Part shown: piece by piece, positions 38,661-51,496 of the stretch
Layout of the letters: every line of letters begins with the position of its first letter
Numbering within the stretch: position 1 is the first letter of the stretch
Source: Homalodisca vitripennis
Lineage: Eukaryota > Arthropoda > Insecta > Hemiptera > Cicadellidae
Direction: 5' to 3'
Assembly (NCBI RefSeq): GCF_021130785.1
Contig: NC_060210.1
Location: 187,620,501-187,684,500, forward strand
Length of the DNA stretch: 64,000 bases
The notes under the pieces: model-generated
The model's database searches: none
Seen by the model: the letters and a program-made list of their open reading frames with translations, nothing else
Told to the model about the DNA's origin: nothing
Translations under genes and position numbers: made by a program

Positions 38661-40135
38661 CAGTAATAATGCTGACGCAATTACTCTTTTCTATCAGGAG
38701 GGACAAGAAATTGCGTTTTCACTAAGTGTTTTATCTTTCAGTCTATCTTAACATTAAATAATGAAATTAGGTATGTAAACATAATATGTTGCACGGAACC
38801 TCGTCAACGCCTGTAACGTAGCGTATTCCTACTTTTCTTTAAATAACTAACTTTCTATGCTTTGAGAAATATCCCATTATCTTAATTTCTAAGACCACTA
38901 CTAAAAAGACTTATATCAGATTTTATATTTGGATATTACAATAAATATGAGATGTTTTTATAGTTTTGAAGCTATGAAGATTTATAAAGTCACTTTATTA
39001 GTATTTGATTAGCTGTAAAAGGCCGCGAGTGATTAATTAAACACCAATAACGGTTTCATTAATCACTAAACCCCTGTGACCACGATTCTATTTCAATCCA
39101 ACTTCAACATCCGCGAAACAGAGAATCTTCAATTAATGCAGTTTGCAGTTCCTTAATTAATTATTAAAATACGACACTGGATTCGTTAACAGGGTTTTAA
39201 ACATTTAACATCCTGGCACAAAAACGTTTTACCTTTTGTAACCATAACGATGGTAAATGTCAGAAATCCTGTAAAACCCTCCATCGTATATAACAAACTA
39301 AAGAAAATAAAGTAATTGTTATTTTCAATGAAACCATTATTACTGTACTATCTAACCAATTTGAACAATATTGCATTATAACCAGAGCTTGTGGAAAAAA
39401 AATCACGTTAACTTTTCATAAATTTCACGGCAAGAAATGCCATAAAATTAGACTTTAAAATCTGCACATGCACTTACTTCGATGGATTGAAGGGAAGAAC
39501 CGAATTATGAAATATAATTAAATCTGCTATACAGAGAGCCTGAACCAGCTTTTGGAATATATATATATATATATTGTGTGAGTGTGTGTGTCTCACTGGA
39601 TGGATTTACAACCAAGAACTTATTATCAAACATAATTTCTTCTTATATACAGAAAGCTAAACCAGCTTTTCCATATATATAAATAATTGCTACCGTACCC
39701 ATAGAAAAATAGTTCAGATTCAAGTACTTTCATAATTTAAATAAAATTTGTGAACAAATCGGATGTGATTTGAATCGTATTATAGACACAAACATTCGTA
39801 TCATGAATTCATTTAAGAAGCTGAGTAGAGGGATTTTGGAATAATTATCCTATCAATACTAGATACAATTATTCAAGGTATTTTTACTCAATATAGAACA
39901 AACTATTGAATACCATAAGGGCAGATTGTACAACAAAATGTGAAAGGTTAAGGTACAGAAGTGAAGGGCCTTAAGACTATGGTAGAGAAGTATATCTCTT
40001 ATAGACCAAGGTACAGAAGTGATTGATTTTTAGATTAAGGAATAAAAGTGAATCAATTTTAAACTAAGGAAGAGAGGAAGTGAACCACTTAATGATGGGT
40101 TAATAGACCTTTGAAGTTATTAAATGGGAATCACT
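38661..40135. other. AT-rich stretch
   Basis: An (AT)n tract followed by a TG-rich tract lies at 39558-39592. Nothing else was recognised. Confidence 0.5.
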
Positions 40136-40139
40136 TATA

Positions 40140-40510
40140 AATGTTATATTTTTCTCTAGAGGGCCGCCGTTAAGAAATTGACTTATGGATTTGTCTATTT
40201 TTTCTTTTGCACTTATTTATGACAAACCGAGGGTATACGTTTTTTTATCTAATTAAGTTTTTTTAATTTCTTCTTTCAACCCATCTTTGTCTGAGCACAA
40301 GTGCTTTGCCCTGTTAATCAATGAGTATGCTACTCCTTCTTTGACAGATGTTTGATGGTTTGATTTAAAATTTATGGCATTGATCAGTGTGTGTATTCTT
40401 ACGATAAACTGTTGTCTCAAGGACGCCCCTATCTCTTCACCATGTAATGAATTTATGATATGAAAATTAGGCAGAAACCCCAATATGTTGCATGTATACC
40501 TTACAACCAA
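40140..40510 (-). pseudogene. Penelope-like retroelement fragment (after the RT catalytic box)
   Basis: Read on the minus strand, VYRKNTHTDQ (one frame), then SNHQTSVKEGVAYSLINRAK with LCSDKDGLKEEI (main frame), then IRKNVYPRFVINKCKR (third frame). These correspond in order to the Penelope-like pattern YRKPTHT, SNHP-S-K-GVIY-LV-RA, and L-KNGYP--FI-K, which follows the reverse transcriptase active site. The three blocks sit in different frames, so the fragment is frameshifted. Neither the catalytic box itself nor a GIY-YIG endonuclease is recognisable nearby. This is a short dead relic. The assignment rests on motif recall, not on a search. Confidence 0.65.
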
Positions 40511-40864
40511 AATCTGAAGTGCATAATAATCTTAAGGTATCACGATTTCAATTAAAAGTCCATGTTTTTATATTTTAAATCTATGACTACCAAGTGCCAT
40601 AGTGTATGATAATACAGTGGCATCACACAACTCTATTGTATCTTGCGGAAATAAACGTGTCACATATCATTATTACCTTAGATAAAGTGAAAAACATCAA
40701 TTTAATATAATCTGAAATACTCCCTCTGTCATAGAGGTTATTTTAGTGCATATACCGTGACACAAAACAATAAGTACGATGGATACTTGTACTACTAATT
40801 TAAAATATAATTTCTAATAGAATTTACTTATCCCATCAGAAAATAATTGTGTTTGTTACATCAT

Positions 40865-42515
40865 CACGCTCTAGGGAAAAGCAAAGCCTTGTGAGCCACA
40901 AATTTAATAGAAATCCTTGTTAAGAACTAATGCGCCAAATTGGTGCCACCGTTGTTTGTTGCCAGATACTACCCGAGGCTACCGCACGCTTGGTAATTAT
41001 TTTCATATTGTGTCTATACTTTGTTGGCCTTACGTGAGATACATTTAAAAACATTTTATTTAACGGCTTAATGTATAATTGTACAAAGAATTTTACAACA
41101 ATATATCAACTATTAATAACCCTAGCGACAGAAAAACATTCACTTTTTTATGTTATATGGTTAAGCTGCGATATTATATACAAGTAAAATATTTATAACA
41201 TATTACTCGTATAACAAATTCTTAGTCTGGTTAAAATGAGTAAAGCTTAATCAATATTATATCATTAAAAAGTTGAAAAATCTTTTACAATGAAATGTAT
41301 GTTCTAGTAAATAGAGAAGTCGTTCTGTCAACAGCCAGGTGATCGAAGTACACATGCAGCAGTAGGATTGGTGACACGTCAGTCTCAAGGGTACATTACA
41401 GTACATACAAGTACAATCGAGTGTTGTATCTTCGCACATAGTGTGGTTAGTTTCTGTCAATCTGTTGATGATCATTGATCAGCGTGTTAACAACGAGTCA
41501 ATCTAATCTCATTAAAGTTCTGCTGATTATTTTGTTGACGATCATTTAATGAAATATTGAGTAAAATTCAAGAAGTGTTCATTTAATATAGATGTGGTTT
41601 TAACCACTAGAAAATGTATTGTGTTTCTTTAATCATGGATAAGGTTAAATGATCTTAGCTCCTTGTATAATTTTAATTTACAAATTCTAGACACTTATTT
41701 ATAAATTATTCATGCTTGCTGCAAAGTTGTATCCTGCGGTTGAGCAGTTTGAGAAGGATCTGGTGAAAGTGATACAGCCCTAAATTTTTAATTGCGAACT
41801 TTCCGCCTTAATAAATCGATTTACGTGACCGTCAATTATACAATAAAACTTGGAGATACTAAATACAATTGTGTAAATGTAATAGCTAATGGTAATGTTT
41901 CTTAATGAACCTGAGAACTAAAATTTGTTGTACTTCAAAATATATCTGTTGGGGTTTATCTCTTTTCTATCAAGACTTTCCAGGGCACCATCTCTTAACC
42001 TTAAATGATAAAATATTACATGATATAATAAAGGTATCTCCCTTCCTTGTAATCTATTTAAGACCGTTAGTTTAGTATAAGACTACTACCGGGACTGGTA
42101 CTAACAAACTTAATAAAATTAAATGTCAATATAAAATCTTGCAATTAACCTGAAAATACAATTATTTGTTCTACAGCTGAAGGCCACCATCTTTTTATCT
42201 TTGATCATGACATGTACCTACCTATATTAACAATATACCCCTTACAATTGGGATCTATTTATTCGTGATCAATAATATCACTAGAAGTAATTTTGTAAGA
42301 TTTGGTAACATTAAAATGTTAATTGTGTTTCAAAGTGTGCTTACGATCTTTGTGGGAAATCCAATTCAATTGCACTAACAGCCAATGAATATATTTTGGT
42401 TTGTCGGAAAAGCTATTTCCGCGTCGATTTCACCTGGGAACTGCATGTTTGTGGCCAGTTAAATTACTCAGCAGTCTGATCGCAAACACCTGCGAACCCG
42501 TTTAGTAACATCAAT
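40865..42515. repeat. Diverged collinear duplication, copy A
   Basis: Three islands recur in the same order in copy B (44810-47090). Island a is AAGCAAAGCCTTGTGA ... ACTAATGCGCCAAATTGGTG at 40878-40950. Island b is CAGCCAGGTG ... GGTGACACGTCAG, then ATCGAGTGTTG, at 41332-41430. Island c is CTATTTCCGCGTCGATTTC ... CATGTTTGTGGCCAG ... CACCTGCG at about 42355-42500. DNA between islands has drifted. No reading frame is convincingly conserved between copies. Confidence 0.65.
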
Positions 42516-43502
42516 TATATTGTTTCAGCTGGTAATGCTTATAATCCATTTTACAGTATATTTTTTATTTTGCGACAGTTCTATAGTTGCAAAGGTGGTT
42601 GTTTCTAATAATTTCATTACTATTAACTAACGACATTTGGCTGCTTAAGCTTTATTACATGAAGCTATAACGGAGTTATTGTAGCCTTTATGATAAAATA
42701 TTCAAAAATGGTTAACGTCACAGAACAATGCATCGAGATGAATAAACATATACCATTTCAACGCTAGTGTCTCTATTTAATGAAACACAATTTGCCTTGG
42801 GGAACAACCAGAAAAAAAGAATAAAACTGTTATGAATGAAAAACACTTTGATGGTTTCAACTGGATGTTAAAAATGGAAATTTATATGTATGTCAAATAT
42901 TAATACGTTAGATTTTTACAAACGATTTACATAAATTTTTATTAATATTGTTAAACACAGGGTAGCATTTCCAAATATCAGCATGAAAAATTTTATAAGT
43001 TTAAAATTTAACATTTTCTCTCGTAAGCAAATATAGAGTAATCTATTACTATAGAATAACCTATTGATCATTCTTTAAGTATAACGAATACGCACTTATA
43101 CACCATAATTTAATTTTGTCTTGTAAAGTGTTTACTTTTTGTATTTAAATTACGAAAAAGATATTTTTACTTTTGAATTAAAATACATTCAGACGCATGT
43201 TAACCTCATCTTTAACATGAGATATCTCCTATGATTCAATGATTAAAAAAGGTTTGTGCAAGTGTTTTAAGTGTGACACTGTTCTTAAGGGGCAATAAAA
43301 AGATGGCCGCCGATACAGTTGGGCCCTAACTGTTACAAAGGACTGTATAGTCCTAACTTCGGCATGAAAATTAGACACATCATTCTTCATCAATAGTGAA
43401 CGTAGCCTAAACAAAACATTAATATTAATATTAATATTAAACCAGTTTCAATGATCTTGTATTTTAAATCATTAACTACATTAGCTACTACATTGTAAAT
43501 AA
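42516..43502. other. AT-rich stretch
   Basis: No gene. The minus-strand open frame at 43229-43414 has no recognisable domain. Confidence 0.45.
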
Positions 43503-43980
43503 TTAACCCCTTAACGGTTGCTCACGTAATACTGCGTTCCTAGCGATTGCGTAAAAATTTGCTACTGAGTTAATATTTTGCACTGCTACATTCCTCCTGT
43601 TTTATTGTTTTGTCTGCTGTACATATGCCATATAAGTACCATTTATATGGCAACGGAAAGATGCGCAAATAGTTGTGACGTTGTCTACTAGATGTCAGGA
43701 CTTCATTGGTCTACTGTCTTAATTGTTTGCACATTATTAAGTTTGGTTTATTGTACCATAAATATTTCTGACGCACAAATAGACAATTAATTGGATTCAC
43801 TTGAGGGATGATTGCACGGAAGCGGGCAGTGAAGAAGGCTTAGTGGACAATATGTAAAAATAAAAACGTTTTGACATACAAAACTAACTTTTTAAAATTG
43901 GAAACTGTACATTTAATTCCACAAATCTTTCATAATTGGTACATAATTGCATGCACAAGAAAACCCCGTTAATGAGTTAA
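43503..43980. mobile_element. piggyBac-like MITE (TTAA-flanked)
   Basis: TTAA then CCCCTTAACGG at the left (43503-43517). The right end, read inward on the minus strand, is TTAA then CTCATTAACGGGG (43980-43964). The pair of TTAA target duplications and short imperfect inverted ends beginning with C are typical of piggyBac-type elements. The interior of about 470 bp has no transposase frame, so this would be a non-autonomous element mobilised in trans. Confidence 0.5.
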
Positions 43981-44809
43981 AGACAATGTACAGGTCACGA
44001 ATTATAATTTTTATCCCAAAACGTAAATAACTACTGCATGTTTTTAAAATCTGATATTTAAGGTGTTTATAGAATACGGTATATGGAAACGTATATTTAA
44101 AGTATAAACAAAATTTTCTAGCTTCATATAAAATCAGTTTCTGTATATTCTACACTACAATAGCGGTACTAATAAATGATAGCTAAAAAGTACCAAGGAT
44201 TTTAGAGACCTGCAAATTCATTAAAACAATAAACTAACCAATTTAACGACAATCTATAAAAAGACCAATATATGGTCATTACTCACTCTCAGAAAATTTT
44301 CATTACTATATGCTGTAGAGTAATCATTCTCAGACAGCTGTTTTGTGGTAAAGTTATCAATCGGTACTCAATATTAATTAATTAATTATCGTTGCCACAC
44401 TCTTCCCCTTCTCTTTCATTCTCTTTGATGAAAGTGATGTAACATTAGTTATAAAGTATCGTTATCTTTGTTTAAATGACAGTGTCTCCTATTGCGAAAA
44501 CTTATCTGAATTAGACAGATTATTTTTTCTCAGAATGTTTGCCTCAAATGAAATTTGTATTTTGTACAATGAGATTTCATTTACTATCTAGTGATCACCA
44601 CCGTGCTATTCTTGAAAATATCGTACAGTGCTTGGGAGGGTGGCGTTCCAGAATAAAGATTCTTACATTTGTTTTATCTATTTCAAAATATATTGTGAAA
44701 AAAACAATAGAACTACGCTGTATATTTGGACATCTAATCTAAAATGTAATTACTGTAGAATCTGGACTTCCACGTCAGAATTAATGTTATTTTTTAACAC
44801 AATACGCTT
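43981..44809. other. AT-rich stretch
   Basis: No gene. Open frames at 44539-44742 and 44628-44861 overlap each other and lack motifs. Confidence 0.45.
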
Positions 44810-47090
44810 AAGAGAAAAGCAAGGTTTTGCAATCTGGAAATTTAATAAAACTTCCTGTTAAGAACTAATGCGCCAAATTGGTGCCGCTGTTGTTGGCGCC
44901 ATAACCAACCCAAGCTGTCCCACGTGTGACAATTTGTACAAATAATTTGTAATGCTATTATTGTAGAATTACATAATTAGATTTACCGAGTCAGAATGAA
45001 CCTTATTTATTTAAATCTAGAAAAAACAAAGCCTGGTGAACAACAAATTTCATGGAACTCCTTGTTATGAACTAATGCGCCAAATTGGTGCCGCTGTTGT
45101 TTGTGGCCATAATCTACCCCAGGCGGCCACACGTGTGACAATTTGTACCAATAATTTGTAATGCTATCATTGCAGAATTACATAATTAGATTTACTGAGT
45201 CAGAATGAACCTTATTTATTTAACTCTAGAAAAAACAAAGCCTTGTGACAACAAATTTCATAGAACTCCTTGTTATGAACTAATGCGCCAGATTGGTGCC
45301 ACTATTGTTTGTCGCCAGGACCTGCTTCAGACATTCCACGTATGGCAATTATTATGCTTGTACTGTTTCTATACATTTTAATGCCCTAAAGTGTAATGTG
45401 TTTATAATTTTAGTATTACATGTTTAATAACCTAGCAGTTTCCAATACTGTATTGTCAGAAATTAAAATTATTGCAACTATTTAACTGGAATTAATTTAT
45501 CCACTTAACTTAAAAATTCATTTCAACGCTCATATAATACAAATTAATTATATGAAAAATTAACTCTAGAAAGAAATTGTAAATTTTTTAATTTGCATAT
45601 GTGTTTATTTTATCAGAAGTAATACCTAATGAATGATATATAATTCAAATATAACATTTTCTAATAATATTTCGATGTGTATATACGAGTAGTACAGTGA
45701 ATTGTGAACATTGCAAAACTTTGTGAGATAAAAATGTTAATCATGATAAATTATAAGGTCCAATCAGTGAACAGCCAGGTGTGGGAGGCATACACATGGG
45801 ATTGTGGACACGTCAGCTACAGGACACTAGAATACACAGGGACACTCGAGTGTTGCATGCAGTAGAGTGTACACGCATAAACACACGCCGCATTGTCAAT
45901 TCTCTCGCTCTCTTGGGCCGAGTATACACTGAGTCTCTGATGGCATATTGATATTGTTTAGTCAATTGCTATACACTGCCATATAATTATTAAGTTATAA
46001 AAGTTGTTACAGTATTTCCTCCTAAACATTGAGTACATTAAAATTTGGGTAGTACTAATACTTCTACATTTTTAGTATTTTTATTGCATTACAAAATGAA
46101 ACCATATTTTCATCGTGAAGAATAAAATCTAGTACTCTTCTATATACAAAGTAAATCATGTTATTTCAACTAATATACAATTGATAACAGGTAAATGTAA
46201 CACAAAATATTATTCATACATTAGCGGAATCATTTTGCAAAACAGTTGTAGAAAACAGCAGTTATTTGTGTTAATTGCTTATAGTAGTAAAATAACTCAA
46301 TATAGAGTTATACCATTACATATAGTAAGTTGATTTTCATTAGTGTTTTTATACCATTATTTCAAATATGATTGAATAAGCATACTGGAATAATATTATA
46401 TTTTCAATCTTTCTCGGTAATTTACCAACAATCGAGATTAGATTGTATTTGAAAGTTTCTTCACATGAACACAACTAAAACAGGTTTAAATTAATTTCCT
46501 AATGACTAATACATTTTTCTTCCCAAAGAAGTTATATATACATTTGTTGTATGAATGTTATTTTTTTATTATAAATACTTATTCATTAAATCGATACTAA
46601 AATAAAACTAAAAAAATACAGTTGCTATGCTTAAAATGGTTTAAAAATGGATTTGGATTACAAATTCTTTGTGTAAATATAGTTTACAATTGAGAAACGA
46701 ATAGTTATAGTTATCTTTACAATCTTATCACTACTATGTTGCATTATTCTCAAAACCTAATATATACGGTACTACAATTATAGAAACTTTTTTCGAATTT
46801 TAATTTAAAATTATTAATAAGACACAGTGATATATTTCAACAATTTTCACATTCGCCATCTTGAAACATTGTATATGCTTTTAACTTGTAACAGTGATAG
46901 ATATATATGTTATCATTACTTGCTATGCTAACACTCTTTTAGGTAAGTGTAATTTCACTAAGGCCGATTAATATATTTGGGTCTTTTTGACAAAAGCCAT
47001 TTCCACGTCAATTTCTCTTGAGAGCCGCATGTTTGTGGCCAGCAGAATAACTCAACAGTTTGATTACAACCACCTGCGCTCCCCTCCAAC
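44810..47090. repeat. Diverged collinear duplication, copy B
   Basis: Carries islands a (44815-45350, tandemly tripled), b (about 45765-45900) and c (about 46945-47085) in the same order as copy A at 40865-42515. In island c, copy B reads CCATTTCCACGTCAATTTC and CATGTTTGTGGCCAG, against CTATTTCCGCGTCGATTTC and the identical second block in copy A. The open frame at 46987-47172 falls on island c and is not supported as a gene. Confidence 0.65.
44815..45380 (+). repeat. Three tandem copies of island a, ~207-218 bp period
   Basis: AACTAATGCGCCA(A/G)ATTGGTG starts at 44863, 45070 and 45288. Before each comes an AACAAAGCC-like block and GTTA(A/T)GAAC; after each come ACGTGTGACAATTTG- or ACGTATGGCAATT-like blocks. 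One further single copy lies at 40925. Confidence 0.8.
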
Positions 47091-49039
47091 CACAAACGTA
47101 CACCCTAACGTAAACATATTCATTCAGTCAGCATACGTTTTACTGTTCCTTCAGTATTTGTGTATGTTGTAGATATATTAAAGGGATTCCACACTAACAT
47201 CGAATTTTATAAACTTGTATTCCTTAGAGTTGGTTCAAGCATAGGAACCTTTATAAATAAGCGTATAAACCTTACTTGTTTTCTGTGCTAAGACAACTCT
47301 AACATTAAATAAAGGACCATGAGGTTTAAAACTACTCTTAAGACACTGCAATGAAATTTGCCGCTAAAACTGACTGTTACCTCTCGTATATAGTCACGTT
47401 GGTAATCCTCAATAATAGAATATTTAATTTCTTGACTAAAGTGTATTTAAATTAATTATAACGGGAATAAAATAAGAACTGCTCTAGGATTTTAAATAGC
47501 AGTAATACAAATATGTATCAAATAAAAAATCCAAAAGATCGCACAATAATATTAGTTCCAATTTTATTACCACTAATTATATATTTTTAGTTACGATTAT
47601 TATTTGTAGACTTCCGTATTTTCCTTAATGAATTTACTGATCATTTTCTGATATTATCTTCACAAAACATGTAAGCAGTAAAAATGTGTTAAAATATTTA
47701 AATGTGCTGAATGTGATATCCTTGTCAGTACTCGTAAAACTATTAAAATAAATATTTCTTATACTCACACATTACATAGATATAATTTCTACATTATTTA
47801 TTTGAAACATAATATACTCAATTCAATAAAGTAAATATAATAAAACTCTTTACTCGATTTGGTGTATATCTAGTAAAGAGTAAGTAAATAATGGAATAAA
47901 TACAAACAAAAATGGAAAACGTGTCTCGTCAAAGTACGTTTCTTATGCTCACAAACAACAAAGTTAACAACTAATTCATGAACTGTGAAGAGATAAATCA
48001 ACTGATAAAATAGCTTTAAGTGTTTAATTTAACTTTAACCCAACTTTCAACTGAACACGATCAGATCTATCTGACCCAGTCAATAGTTTTTGATCTCATG
48101 TACAAAGTAACTACTGATTACACACTATAAGCACAAGCGTCTCCTTGAATAAGTTATTTGTCTGATAAAATTTTCGTAAGATAATCTAGCTATTTAGGAA
48201 GTGAGTTACATACATCAAATGGTTCGAACAATATAAAAAAATAACTACCATACTTATAAACTATGCAGATTTGCTTATTATATTATTTTATAATCCTATA
48301 GGTATTCAGAAAAATCGTTATTGAAAATATAGTCTGCCGGAATATAACGTAACTTCTATAAATTTGTTTATATATTTTTTTTCTACGTAAGAAACCATTA
48401 TAACAAAATTAGATCGTCATTATCACAATAAAAAATATAAATATTTTATGTTTTAACTGTTATATTTTATGTTTCCAAGAGGTAATACATCTGTAGAAAA
48501 TTGGTATCAAATGATTTATTCATTTATTTATTCACTTTAAATCGCTTTAAATACAGTAGACTAGTAGATATATTTTAAATTAAAAATAAGCATAACACTT
48601 AAAACGTGCAATAAATACTTCTCAAGTTCTAATTTCCATTACTTAATTATAATAACGATAAATTAACAGCTTATGAAAAAAAAAATATAGTTACATGGTA
48701 TTTACTGAACAGTTAAACCATATGAAGGATATCGACTACTGAGAGTGATACATTACACTGAAGTATGGTTGATGGTTGATAAACCACATGACTGCTTGTC
48801 TAGAATATTTCTTTCAACATCTTGGCGTGAATTATCTACTAAAATTTTTTCTAAATTGCTAATTACTCCCACTACCCCTCAAAAAGTTCATTTCTCGTTT
48901 ATATGATTGTATGAAAAAAACCTACTTGTATATTAGGTTAACGTTAAACTCTAGTAAACTGATCGAGTCCACGAATTTAATAGTACCTATAAAGCTGTAT
49001 TTTAGAATGTAAATTTCATCTATGTATACTAAACTATTA
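47091..49039. other. AT-rich gene desert
   Basis: No gene, RNA or repeat recognised. Confidence 0.5.
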
Positions 49040-49195
49040 GTTACCTACGGCATCGCAAGCAATTTCGTAGGCTTTGCACGTGCATGAGCACTGTTTCGAG
49101 TGCATTACATTTCATACGCCAATGTTGACTTTGTCTTTTAGCCACGATCAAGAAATTAAGTAAAAAAGTGTAAATTAATAGAAATTTAATTTACT
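49040..49195 (+). repeat. Dispersed repeat shared with 34580-34735
   Basis: See the partner at 34580. The block order GCAATTTCGTAGG, TGAGCAC, TTCGAGTG, CGCCAATGTTGA, AAAAAGTGTAA is preserved. Confidence 0.6.
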
Positions 49196-49660
49196 CCGGT
49201 GATATTAATGGTTTTAATCCATAGTTGATTGCATCTTATTTTACTAATCAAGAAAATGTATTTACATATACTGATGAGAAGCATACTCAGTAGACAACTA
49301 AAATTTTATTTATAACTGTATCTACACTTATAGAAAAAGTTAGGAAGTAGCTTTGTCTTTGATACTTGTATTGCGGTACTGACCAAGTATTGCATATCTA
49401 ATATTTCCAAAAATCTACAGTTAAAAGTATATTTTTACTTTTATTTTATTTTATATTCTGTATATTTTCGAATAACATTGTTTAACATCGAAACAAATAA
49501 AATTATATATGTAAACAAATTTTAAATAGTAGTTAAATAAAAAAATATATATGGTTGTTTTCTTATAAAAAATATGTATTCTTAAAAGTTTATTACTCTT
49601 AATAGGCTCTTTCATTTAATAATATTAACTGTAAAGCATTTCTATGGGATCTTCCACAGC

Positions 49661-50098
49661 TTAGACACCAGTGGGACATAGCCGGGAGGGATATTTGAAA
49701 TAAGAATACGTGTATATGTTAACTTGAGATCCAGGCGTTGAACCTTCCATAGAGTATTGAATGTTCCCTTTATGCAAGCAACGATTGTACATATTCAGCA
49801 CTCGCTGTAGACAGGTCCGAGCTTCCTCCTTGTGCACTTCCGCTGGGACACCTTAGGGGTCAGGGCCTGGGACAGCTCCGCATCAGTGAAGAAGGGAAAC
49901 GACCCTTGGCCGGATGGAATTTTCTCGTACTTCCAGAGCGGCTGTTACGGAAACAGATTGTCCTCTATGTTATCCATAAGATAGAAATCCATGATCTGCA
50001 GGAAAACTGGGCACGAAGTCTATGCGCTCAAAATACCACCATCGTTGGTAGCTATGTTTGAAATGGCAAGAGGTATATGAGAGAACTCCACATATTTC
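49661..50098 (-). pseudogene. Unrecognised coding relic (probable decayed exon)
   Basis: A GC-rich island in AT-rich DNA with protein-like composition on the minus strand. After AATTAG (a possible acceptor ending at 50099) it reads KYVEFSHIPLAISNIATNDG, a stop (50020-50022), FLQIMDFYLMDNIEDNLFP, a stop (49945-49947), then QPLWKYEKIPSGQGSFPF and FTDAELSQALTPKVSQ. A frame change near 49831-49846 then gives EVHKEEARTCLQRVLNMYN, HKGNIQYSMEGSTPGS and VNIYTYSYFKYPSRLCPTGV, ending in TAA at 49663-49661. I do not recognise the family and propose no function. Two in-frame stops and one frameshift suggest a dead gene copy; an acceptor at the left would argue against a fully processed pseudogene. Confidence 0.5.
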
Positions 50099-50109
50099 CT
50101 AATTGCCCT

Positions 50110-51490
50110 TACTTACAAAGTTTTCAATTGACCATTACGAATTATTAGTCATTTTTAAAAGGCAAAACACACATTCAATCACAAGAAATTTTTTCTTGTG
50201 AACTTAAAACCCTTAAATCTAGGATATGGTGTACTATGATTAATGGATGTCTACAATTTCTATTAAAATGTTGAGTTGAGTACCGTAATGATTATTTAAC
50301 TGGCCGAACCCACGTTTGTTACATATCAGTTGTGGAAAACAAAGCATTAAGTGATTATACATGCAAACACTCTCGCATTAAATCTTACAAGTAACATTTT
50401 TGTGTTTAAGAGGTTATCGGGTTGCATTTTTATTGTATTTGCGGGTGCAGGGATAAACATATGGTACAGTCTCAAAAATACACCGTTGAAATCTAAATAA
50501 ATATCAATACATTATTGTTAACTACTGACGCTTTTTTGTCCTTTCTCTATTGAAAGTATAGAGAAATCAATTTAGCATAATATATTGAGTTTTTTATGTT
50601 GCTTTAAATATATAATAAAGAAATCGCGATAGTTTATTCTTTCTTCGTTTGTATTTGGAATAATCAATATATTATACATGTGTGTACTCACTAGTAAATT
50701 AAAAAATAATTTAACTAATTAGAAGAAATACAGGAATACAACAATTATATTAAGTGGCTAAATAGTTACACCTTTCAAAAGTATCAGATTACACTACAGC
50801 CTTCAAAATATATCATATACATGACAAATAACAAATATCTCTTGTAAATTACAAAGAATTACAGTAAAAGCAAAATCTCTCTATTTAAATAATACAAAAT
50901 TAGCTTTTTGTTCATTATTAAATTTTCTATTTTAGTTCCAAACTTTGGGATTAATTGTATAAAATTATACGAATATATGACATTAATAGAAAATGTAATA
51001 TATTAATTTTTTCATTTATTCATAGCAAGGTAATTTATTATTATTATTTAAAATATAAAACGAATACTAAATATATGATATTTTATATACTATAAATACT
51101 TATGTTGTCAAATATAATTTAAGTTTATATTATGCTCTAACTTAGTGATAATAAGTTACTCAGTGATTTATTTCACTATCAAATTTTCAAATTACCTTCT
51201 TTATAAATTGAATACATTTAAATAAAAAATTCAAACTAATATGATTAAGATAATATATTATTTTTATAACTGTGTTTTATTTATTACACATATCAGATTT
51301 TTTTCTATATTAGAAATCTAACAGTTATACAACACGGTTGATATAAACCATTGTGGAAATATTTAAATGAACGTTTGTACTAATTTTATATTTGTTAATT
51401 TGGTAACACAACTTAAGATTAATGAACGAAGAAGGAGATTATGTCTACATAACCCTTTCTGAATGCAAATCTTTCTAAATAAAAATTTCC
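50110..51490. other. AT-rich stretch
   Basis: No gene recognised. Just beyond the relic, GTAAGTAAGG-like sequence on the minus strand (about 50107-50118) could be an unrelated donor-like match. Confidence 0.4.
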
Positions 51491-51496
51491 ATTCGG

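Noticed and set aside
41257..41475. Cysteine-rich 72-codon minus-strand frame on island b
   Set aside because: The cysteines are not kept in the partner copy near 45780; conservation there is at DNA level only.
46987..47172. 61-codon open frame on island c of the duplicated region
   Set aside because: The same frame has an in-frame stop in the partner copy near 42465, so coding conservation is not supported.
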